From NCBI GenBank assembly GCA_028015205.1, contig CM051514.1, positions 50,050,150-50,114,149 of the forward strand: a DNA stretch of 64,000 nt, written 5' to 3'. This DNA comes from Mytilisepta virgata (lineage: Eukaryota > Mollusca > Bivalvia > Mytilida > Mytilidae). Numbering within the stretch: position 1 is the first letter of the stretch; the number at the start of each line of letters is the position of its first letter. This document shows positions 47,030 to 57,000 of this stretch, in pieces. The notes beneath the pieces were generated by a model that saw only the letters and a list, made by a program, of their open reading frames with translations, did no database searches and was not told the DNA's origin. Both the position numbers and the translations under genes were made by a program.

Positions 47030-48900
47030 ATTGTAAATTATACCCATGGGGGTTAAACAATGTACATAGAATGAACAATAACAAACAAATACATACAGAT
47101 AAGATATAGTCTTGAAAAAGTAACTAATTAGCTAACATTGACGGATGTGGACCCTTTTTTCGCAATTCCAAAGACGCTTTATAAAGTCACAAACAATTGG
47201 TAAAAGTTCGTTGTTTGGATTAAGAATATAAAAAATTTGTGATCTCTCTATAAAAAATTTGGATTTATTTCAACTATCTTTTCAAAGAGATTAACTCTAA
47301 ACTGATTACTGGAATTACAATGCAAGAAAAATGGTATTCATCATCTAGCACCTTGCATCCAGAGCAAAGTCTATTTTTTCTGGGAGTATTTTTATATTTG
47401 CCAACTTTGATATTGAGAGAGTGATCACTGATTCGAAATATTGTAAGGAGGGTAACAGGTCAAAACGCCCCATTGTCAAAACGCCCCCGTCCAAAACGCC
47501 CCCACTTCATGTCAAAACGCCCCCACTTTTAAAAATGAAATTAAGTCAATACCAAAACGCCCCCACTTTTAAAAATGAAATTAAGTCAATACCAAAACGC
47601 CCCAACAACCAAAACGCCCCCACTTTTAAAAATGAAATTAAGCCAATAACAAACATAAAATCGAAATCAAAAGTTGAAGAAGCCAAACCATACTATACAA
47701 TTGTAAAAACAAGAACCACACGTTTCCATAAACAATAATAATACAAGATGACTACAAATTAGAAGTAAAAGATCAAAGTCATAGAAGCCAGGTGAGTATT
47801 TTGTTGTTTTAAACCAATCAGGACCAACAACGATGTAGAAGGGTGGCACCGCCGACTCAACAGGAAAGTTGATGACCAGAAACCACCCTTCTACGAGTTA
47901 GTTCCACTAATGTACACAGAAGCCAGTCTATGTCAAAACGCCCCCACTTTTAAAGATGAAATAACATCCCCATTTTCAGTCCCTGCCAAAACGCCCCCAT
48001 TTTTAACCTTTGTCAAAACGCCCCCATTTCCGAATTGAGTTTACTGTGCTTAAAATGCCATTGAAAAAGTAATTTGTTAATTGTTGTTTTAGTGCTAATA
48101 AAAAATGAAAGTAAACAATTTTGTCTTGCTTATACGGTCTTTTCTTGATGAACTTACAAAATTACAAAATTGAGGTAGACAAAGGCCTGAAAATTGGAGC
48201 GTTATTTCATTTTTAAAATTGGGGGCGTTTTGACAAAGGTTCAAAATGGGGGCGTTTTGGCAGGGACTGAAAATGGAGATGTTATTTCATCTTTAAAAGT
48301 GGGGGCGTTTTGGCCTGTGTTCGGAAATGGGGGCGTTTTGACAAAGGTTAAAAATGGGGGCGTTTTGGCAGGGACTGAAAATGGGGATGTTATTTCATCT
48401 TTAAAAGTGGGGGCGTTTTGACATAGAGTGGGGGCGTTTTGGACGGGGGCGTTTTGACAATGGGGCGTTTTGACTCGAATTCGTAAGGAGCTATCTCAAT
48501 TTTAAACTTTTTTCCTTTTTCAAGTACTCTTTAAACTTTAAAGTGTTTTTAAGTTTACTGTATAAATATAACTTGGAACATTCATTTATTTTTGAGAGTT
48601 TAGACAATGTGAATTTTTCATATTTCTGAGTAATAATATTTTTGATTTTGTCTTTCAAACTCTTTTTAATACTAAAAAATGGCTTATCCAAGTTGGAATC
48701 ATCAAATATGTCTAATTCAAATTCTCTAAAAATGTGGGGGGGGCGACAGACTGTACCATGTATGCATACCTGCATTGCTCAAAATTTTATTAAGATTATA
48801 AGCTTCCTTTAATAAGGGGTTGATATTATTCAATCTACAAAAGTACATCAATAGCTGTATTTTTATAAACGATTCCCATATCCCTGATATTTTTTGACAA
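47030..48900 (-). pseudogene. Non-LTR retrotransposon fragment, split by an inserted element
   Basis: On the minus strand a LINE ORF2 C-terminal region runs from about 48900 to 48491 (FFSIKKSLKDKIKN, then LYLYSKLKNTLKFKEYLKK) and resumes from 47450 to 47030 (DHSLNIKVGKYKNTPRK, then NRLCSGCKVLDDEYHF). The Cys-rich motif and the DEYHF box are visible. Stops interrupt both parts. The break is exactly the 47451-48482 insertion. Confidence 0.75.
47451..48482. mobile_element. 1-kb long-inverted-repeat element nested in the LINE
   Basis: Flanked on both sides by GTAAGGAG (47443-47450 and 48483-48490), an 8-bp target duplication. From gtcaaaacgccccattgtca at 47459 onward the left arm matches the reverse complement of the right end for at least 45 bases. 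Many caaaacgccccc units occur on the left and gggggcgttttg on the right, so most of the element can fold on itself. Open frames inside (47421-47738, 48194-48421) are just translations of the repeat. An 8-bp duplication fits hAT-like transposition; I see no transposase. Confidence 0.85.
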
Positions 48901-49264
48901 TGGAGGTTTGGGGATGTAGACAGAATTTCCTCTGACCTTTCAGTAATTTTTAAAAAATACTTCGAATTTTAGTAAAATGAAATATGGGTAATAAAAATGA
49001 TATCAGCGTGCAGGATTATCATTCCAGAATCTTACTAGGTAGGTCAGGTTGGCACGATAATAATGGAAAAAGCGTAAGAAGTGTTTGAAGTTCGGTACCA
49101 CAGGGTACCGATGAAATTCTAACTTTTTTAAGTAATTTTAGGCACTAGCAATTGTGTGCCTGGCTAAAGCTGACATTGTTCAGTCTTATAATGTAGTACT
49201 TCAAACTAATGAAATTCTTTGATTTATGTTCTATATATTATATGGATTGATATTTAAAATACTA

Positions 49265-50250
49265 TAGAGCTAAAGAGAGAAGCAAGAAATCTAAGTCTCA
49301 AGTAGATGTACTAACGTTTATTGATAAAACACCTCTTGAAAAAATTCATCTTCATTTCTGTAGAAATAAACTTGGGGCAAAAAGAAATGCCACAAATACA
49401 GCCGTAAGGTCAGAGATGGAAAGAAAACCATTAGAAATATATATTGCAGTGCAAACTATGATATATCTTTCTAGATTGTATTATGAAAATCTCAACCCTT
49501 TATTGAAAGATGCCTTCACATTGAGTAAAACTTTAGACTCCGAAGGCATCTAAACTTGGTTTACTTATGCAAAGAATCTCTCTTTAGATATAGGTATTGA
49601 TTTAAAAGACATAGAATCATGTGATTATGCTAAATTGTTAAAAATACTGAAAAGTTTACTTAAATTGAAACTGATGTGTATTATAAAAAGATATTAAGAG
49701 ATAAAATTGAAAATCTTCAAGAAAATAACAAGATATTTGTATATAAATTTATAAAACTAGATCAGTCTGAAATAGAATATTATCTTAATCATCCAAATTT
49801 TGAGGTACGCAAATTTTTCACAAAATTTTTGGATCAGTGATCATACACTACTAATAGAAATCAGCAGATACAAAAAAATACCAATAGAAGAAAGATTATG
49901 ACGAATTTCATTTCTTTTTGTTCTGCGATTTAACCCAGGATCTACGTGCAAAATTGTTCAATTATTTTAATACAGTAGAAAATAGTTTAAATAATTTTAA
50001 TAACATTGAGAAACTTAAAAGGCTTGCCGCTTCTGAATCCATCAACCCCAAGTGATATTAAAACAGTTTCATCCTTTATAAAACAGTCATTAGAACTGAG
50101 GAGACAGGATTATCATAACAATTTACTGTTTGTATATCTTCTTTATTGTCACATTTGTGTGTTATGTTGTTTTTTTGTACACTGTATGCTGACATATATA
50201 TTCCTAATGGGATTGTGTTTTGCATTAATAAAGTTTTTTATTTTTATGTT
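49265..50250 (+). pseudogene. Non-LTR retrotransposon ORF2 C-terminal fragment
   Basis: The plus frame reads TFIDKTPLEKIHLHFCRNKL, GAKRNATNTAVRSEMERKPL and EIYIAVQTMIYLSRLYYENL. It continues with LLKDAFTLSKTLDSEGI and, after stops and shifts, DLRAKLFNYFNTVENSLNNF and NNIEKLKRLAASESINPK. The order of blocks is that of the C-terminal end of animal LINE polymerases. It ends about 130 bp before the COASY coding start. The open frame at 50006-50410 begins in its tail. Confidence 0.75.
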
Positions 50251-50388
50251 CTATATGCCAAGAGTAACTGGTAGTAACTACAATGTAATTATGAGAAGAA
50301 TCAACCGGCTAAATGATTTTTGTGTGAATTTATATAAGATAAGAGAATGCTTTTGGAGATGGTATTTTTATCTTTTCAGATTTCCAGT

Positions 50389-51004
50389 ATGTACAAAACT
50401 GGACTGTTAATTTTGACAAGACCTTTGCCAGTTTTAAAATCAGCTGTTCAATCAGTGTTAGAGGAAGCCTCGACAGTCGTCTCTAACACATTATATGTAC
50501 ACATACAACCAACATCAAAACAAAATATACCCAAATTTAAAGTAGAAAAGGTGCCATGTTCGAAAGATTTCAGATCTCTTATGACTCAGCTGTATGCATC
50601 TGGTGCCACACTTTGTAACAATTTAGACATCAGAATTTTACTGAACCACGTCACAAATATAAAAACAGATGGAAATGTGAAAATTTCCTTGAAGAAGCCA
50701 TGTGATGTTATATTAATTGATGACCAGACTATTGCGGATCTATTCCATAATAGTTCAGAATCGTTATCTAATTTAGTAAACAATGGATTGAAAGTAAATA
50801 CTATAGTACAGACTTTGAAATTGAAAGTAGAAAATGAAAGTAAAAACATAGAAAAAGATACTAACTTGGAGTCCTATGAAAATGTTGTTCTTGGTGGAAC
50901 ATTTGATCGACTTCATGCAGGCCACAAGATTATGCTAAGTGAAGGGTGTTTCTTGGCTGAAAATCAACTAACAGTGGGAGTAACAGATGAAAATATGAAC
51001 CAAA
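50389..51004 (+). CDS. COASY: COASY exon 1
   Basis: Starts MYKTGLLILTRPLPVLKSAV, aligning with the human N-terminus at SGLLVLTTPL, and reaches the PPAT motif LGGTFDRLHAGHK and VGVTDENMNQ. The donor A|gtaatt leaves one base (Lys206). An acceptor cttttcag ending at 50379 lies ten bases upstream of the ATG, so the exon probably extends into 5' UTR or further coding sequence. The frame runs on to a stop at 51034 if unspliced. Confidence 0.93.
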
Positions 51005-54000
51005 GTAATTTAATATCTCATTGTGTGAAGTTTTAAATAAACAATGGCCACAACAGATATGAGAATAAGATTTCATTTTATTTACAAACATGATGAGGGT
51101 ATTGACCATTACATCTTTTCATATTCTTCTCAACTTAGTTACATATCAAAAGATTATACTGCACACAAAAAGGGAAAAAAACAAAAGTTGCACCATTTAA
51201 GTCATTTAATAAATGTGCATCTGTAGATAATTGGAAGGATATTGAAAATCTTGATAATTTTGAACATTTTTTAAGATATCAATATATTGTTAATTGAGAA
51301 ATAGATATAAAAAAAATGTGTAAACATTGCAATAATTGAAACACATATTGTAAGTTATATAATGAATATTCTATTACAAGTTGTGCAGGAATCAACTTTT
51401 AATTAATCTTGCATTATTGTCTATTACACGACAGTTGCAATAAAAATGTAGATGTAATATTCTGAATTTACAGTATTCCACAAATTACCAGTACTTAATC
51501 ATTTAGGCCAGAATTTTAAAACTTTTTCTTTAATAGAAAAGACCTTGTGTGAACTTATTGCACCAACAGAAGACAGAATCAATGATGTTGTTGAGTTTTT
51601 GAAGGATATCAAACCCTGCATAGAACATCGTGTGGTTCCTATTAGTGATATGTTTGGTCCTACGATTACTGATCCTAAACTTCAGTTTATAGTCGTTAGT
51701 GAAGAAACAAAGAAGGGAGGGGATAAAGTTAATGAAGAAAGACAGAAAAAGGTATGTATAATTTCTTTGTTTATTTTATTACTAAAATTTTATTTTCTCT
51801 AAATTTTAACAAATTTAGAACAAAGAATAAGAAATGAATTACCTGTGTAAGTAACTTGTTATATATGGTGGTTTAAGGATGGTCGCTGCTCAGTTTCAAA
51901 ATAATGAGCTTTTCATTACACTGGGAAATATTGTTCGTGGATTAATAAAGGAACTTAAAGAGCGGAAAAAAAATTATAGGTCTGTGTGCTTGTTTTTGAG
52001 ATATAAGCCATTGAAAATTTGGCGGGAAAAATATGCACTTTTGATTTTACAAAGCTTTATTATTGACAAGTTTTATTTCTCAAAAACCATTAAATAATAA
52101 CAAGGATTTGATAAGATTTACAAACGGCTTATTATTCTGCATGCAAAAGATTTATGAAAAGAAAAATGGGTGTTAGTGGGAAAAATAATTTATGGCATTC
52201 AAAAACATAAGCAAACATCCTTAATATAAGTGGCAAAATTGTGTTGACTCTCAATAATATATTATAATGTGAATTTGAAAAATTTTGATGGGTGCAAAGG
52301 ATACCTGGGCAATTAAAGGATTCAGAACATTGGATTATCAGTGGGTTACATATATGTTTGGGAGTAAGACATTCTCTGGATTACTACATGTATTTGGAAT
52401 TTATAAGGCCAAGGAAAAACATAGTTTATATGTTTTTTCGTTATTCTCCTAAGAATATCAAAAGTCACGAGAAAACATTTTCTTATAACTTCAGTCAGCT
52501 AATTATTAAGCCTTTGGAAGTGGTCACTTTTACATTTACATAAATGTCAAATTTATTTACGACAAAATGTTTTTTTAACAAATGCTATTGAATGCATATA
52601 AAAAATTGACAAGTGCAATAATTAATTAAAACTAAAATGAAAGGTGTTTAAAACATATTCTGCTAACACTGTTTATTAACAGTTTCAATTTGTTGTCATT
52701 TGACCTTATAGAGAACTGAATTATTATCAAGGATATAATCGTCATTGCAGTTAAATTACCAAGCATTCGGATATATAAACCATAAATGACCATGTGATTT
52801 CTCTAGTTGACCCAGAGTTTTCAAACAACGTAATGGGAATGACCTCAATAATTATAGGCAGACTTGGTAAACACAATAAACATAACTTATTTTCATGGAG
52901 GCCGTATACAAACAATGAAATGTGTTTCAACTTTGGAAAGATATAAACAAACAAACAAACAAATACTTTATTTGCCAATCACGGTGCCTAAAATTGAGCA
53001 GAATAATTTTCAAACATAATATATAAAAATAAAATAAAAATATATTAAACAAAGTATAACATGATTAGTTTTGATTAAATGAAATAAATAACTTGTAATA
53101 TAAAAATATGTACATTTGTATGACCCATTGTTTGTTACTCTGGACCCCTTACTGGACAGCACAACTCTATGTATTATTATTATATCTATGTAATTCCAAT
53201 CTAATTAAAATGAGTTCTCCGCACTTGCTCCTTATTTTCGTTCGTTTGTTTGTATGTCTGTCATGGGAGATCTAACTACAGCTGCTTGAGGGTCATGTTT
53301 AGGGTCAAATTTGCCATAGCCAATCAGGGTTGCGGCTATAAAATCTTAGGGTATCGAACTGGCGTAGAAGTTACCGTAGCGTCTAGAGTAATTCCGAATT
53401 TGACCCGAGACATGACCCTCAAGCAGCTGTAGTTAGATCTCCCACGCGCAACATATAAACAACCGAACAAAAATAAAGAGCAAGTGTTGAGAACTAATTT
53501 TAATTAGATTGACATAATTCCTGCTGAAAACTCTTGGTTTAAGTTATTTTCCATCAGTAAGAAGTAGAATTCACAGTCATGATCTATTAAGGTTCTGATA
53601 TCTTATGATTGAAGAATAGAAGGATTTTAGAACTTAGTTAGTAACAGTAAGTAGGTATGCAAATTTTAGATCAAATTTTGCTTTAGTTGGAAACAGGGAA
53701 TTATTTGAATTTAAACAAATTTTGGAATCTGGAATATTAAGTAATCATATAATTCTCAAACTAACATGACTGAAGGAGGGTTAGTCATGCATGCATGGCT
53801 AAGGGGTTAGTAAGTTTTATATGTACTTCTATGCTAACTAATGAAAACCCTTATCCATGCATGCATGGCTAACCCTAAGTAGTTTGGTTTAGTTTATAGG
53901 CCAGAAACCAATATGAATTTCTATTTTTCAAAATTATTCCAGTATCTTATAATTCCGTGTTTGGAGTAGATTTTGGGGTACTGTATGTTTTATATAATGA

Positions 54001-57000
54001 AAAATTGATTGTGTTTGTATTTCCAGGGATTTTCTGTATTAAAACAACATGTGATAGAACTAGTCCAAGATGTCTGTCACAACCAATACGAGGAGGAAAA
54101 AATAAGTTCTTCTTCATTTAGGAAAAGACTTCTTGGTACAGTCATTAATGCCATAAAGGTGAGTGTATTTTTTATCAAAAGATTTACTTCGTGGGGTATT
54201 TATCAAAGAAATTTGTCTTATTTACTGTAAGTTTGGAAATTAATCATAAATTATTATCTCAGTTCTTTGACAGCCGAGAATATAAGGATCTAACACCGGT
54301 GAAAGTGCAAGACGGAAAAATCTCAGACACCCAAGGGAAAGATTTCTGGTCTCCAATAAGGCTCCACCGAGTTGGAGACGAATGGAAATCTTTCACGTGG
54401 GTTCTGATCTCACCCATGGGAAAGATATCTCACATTGGTAAAAATAGGTACTGGGCTGTCTCATTATTGAGAATAATTAATGTCCTTTTCTCTAATAGAA
54501 AATCTCTTGTTTGTCTTTTATGATGGTGTCTTCATTTTGAAGAAATAAATTTAAGATATTTGTTCAACTTCAAGTACACATTGTTTTCCCTACAGGGTAT
54601 ATTTGGTCTATAGATAGTACTTAGTGGGTACATGCCAGTCTGACACCTGGCTTGGGACCTTAACCTCAATTTCATGCTCGAGTGACTTTGTCCCTTTTTG
54701 GTGGTTAAGTCTATTTCTCAGAAACTAATACCTAGACCCACTGTATTTGGTCAATAGATAGATCTTGGTAGGTACATGCCAGTCTGACACTTGGCTTAGG
54801 ACCTTGACCTCAATTTCATGGTTGAGTGACTTTCATCCAAATTTCTTGATTAAGTCCTTTTTTTAAGCAACTGTAATACCTAGAAGCATTCGTCATTGGT
54901 CTATAGATAGTTCTTGGTGGGTACATGCCAGTCTTACAGCTGGTTTGTGACCTTGACCTCAATTTCATGCTTGAGTGACTTTGTCACTTTTTCGTAGTTA
55001 AGTCCATTTCTCAAAAACTGTAATACCTAGACCCACTGTATTTGGTCTATTGATAGTTCTTGATGGGTACATGCAAGTCTGACACCTGTCTCTGGACTTT
55101 GACCTTAATTGCATGCTTGAGTGACTTTGTCACATTTTCGAGATTAGGTTCATTTCTCAGCAACTTTAATACCTAGACCCACCATATTTGGTCAATAGAT
55201 AGTTCTTAGTGGATACATATCGGTATTACACCTGCCTCTTGACCTTGACCTCAATTTCTTTTAACACATTTTCCTTTGACTTGCAAATTGTCGGGTAATT
55301 ATTATTCTGTGTCAATGTGCATACTAAGACGAGACATGTAGTGTGTCCATTCTTGTTAGAGTACAGCATGGCATTGAGACTTTTTTTTCTGTATTTCAGG
55401 GGAACCCCAAAATTCCAGACTCGCCCTATGTAATTGGTTTAACAGGAGGTATAGGAAGTGGAAAGTCAGCACTCTGTAAAAGATTGGAAAAACTTGGAGC
55501 TGGTGTTGTCGACTGTGATAAATTAGGTATCCAAATATCTCAAAAATCATTAGGTTATGGCAAATTCTGGCAGGTTGAAAGTTTTCAGCATGATAAGAAC
55601 TACCTGTTTGCTGATTTTCCTTAAAACCTGTCAACTGATGTTAGAGTTATTGCCCTTTTTTGAAATTTTTGGCTTTTTTTTATGTTATTATTTCAAAAAT
55701 CTTCTTCTATGAAACTACTATTCAAAATCAAATGAAACTTGGTAAGATTGTTCCTTAGGGTATTCTGCAAAAAGTTAATGCTTGGATTTTTGATTGGTCG
55801 AAAAACATGTCCGCCCTTACTAAAAATAGAACATAGGGGTCAAAATGCTGTTTTTTGCTATTTTTTCCTGAATTATAGAAAGAAAATGAAGATGAAAGCT
55901 ACTTTCAAGGTAAACATGGTATCCCGAGTTGAATGGTGATGATGAAAGTTTGTTTTGGACGGCCATTTTTAAAATGGTTGCCATTTTCCCACCATTTTTT
56001 ACACTTGCTCGGATTTCAACAATATTTGGTTTTTAAAGTAAACATGGTATCCTTAGTGAATGGTGATGATGAGATTTTTGGTATGGAGCATCTATGGAAG
56101 GTCCTTTAGGAAATTTGCATAAATCTTCCCAGTCCGTGAAACAAAATGGCCGTCATGAGCATTTACATGTTCTGATTGGTCGAAATTTAAAAGTTCTTCT
56201 CCTCTGAAACCGTAAAGCCAAATGAACTGATTTTTGGTATGGATGATCTATGGAAGGTCCTTTACAAAGTTTGCATAACTCATCATGGTCCATGAAACAA
56301 AATGGCCGCCATGAGCATTTACATGTTCTTACTGGTTGAATTGTAAAACTTCTTCTCCTTACAAACCGTAAAGCCAAATGTACTGATTTTTGATATAGAA
56401 CATCTATGGAAGGTCCTTTACAAAATTTGCATAAATCAGCCTGGTCCGTGAAACAAAATGGCTGCCATGAGCATTTACATGTTCTGATTAGTCAAAATGT
56501 AAAACTTCTTCTCCTCTGAAACCTTAAAGCTAAATGAACTGATTTTTGGTATGGAGCATCTATGGAAGGTCCTTTAGGACGTTTGCATAAATCTTCCCGG
56601 TCCGTGAAACAAAATGGCCGTCATGAGCATTTACATGTTCTGATTGGACGAAATTTAAAAGTTCTTCTCCTCTGAAACCGTAAAGCCAAATGAACTGATT
56701 TTTGGTATGGAATATCTATGGAAGATCCTTTTCAAACTTTGCATAAATCTTTCTAGTCCGTGAATCAAAATTGCCACCAGAAACCTTTATATGTTCTGAT
56801 CGGTCGAAATTTAAAACTTCTCCTCTGAAACCGTTTGGCCAGTGAACTTATACTTGGTATGAAGCATTTATAGAAGATCATTTACAAACTTTCCAGAAAT
56901 CAATCTAGTCTGTCAAATCAAAAGTTTGTGACTGCCAGGTGAGCGATACAGGCTCAGCTCACTGAGCCTCTTGTTTATATAAATTTTGATATTAGAAATT

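Larger units (their letters stand above)
51752..54026. other. COASY intron 2
   Basis: Contains a MITE at 51873-52224, a long foldback element at 53190-53521 and a shorter palindrome at 53777-53876. No exon. Confidence 0.75.
54159..55399. other. COASY intron 3
   Basis: Contains a hairpin at 54329-54402 and a tandem repeat at 54598-55275. The open frame at 54191-54523 covers the hairpin and is not recognisable as protein. Confidence 0.75.

Noticed and set aside
47421..48421. Open frames 47421-47738 and 48194-48421
   Set aside because: Both are translations of the caaaacgccccc / gggggcgttttg units of the inverted-repeat element.
50006..50410. 134-codon open frame with hydrophobic segments upstream of COASY
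   Set aside because: It begins in the tail of a decayed LINE fragment and ends in another frame over COASY exon 1; the hydrophobic text is T-rich translation.
54191..54523. 110-codon frame in COASY intron 3
   Set aside because: Not needed by the COASY reading frame, overlaps an inverted repeat and has no recognisable motif.
54598..55275. A fifth donor-seeded array in COASY intron 3
   Set aside because: The 148-bp unit contains no text from exon 3 or exon 4, so it is an ordinary intronic tandem repeat.
56153..56377. Arg/Cys-rich 74-codon minus-strand frame
   Set aside because: It spans two units of the 155-bp internal repeat and repeats with them.
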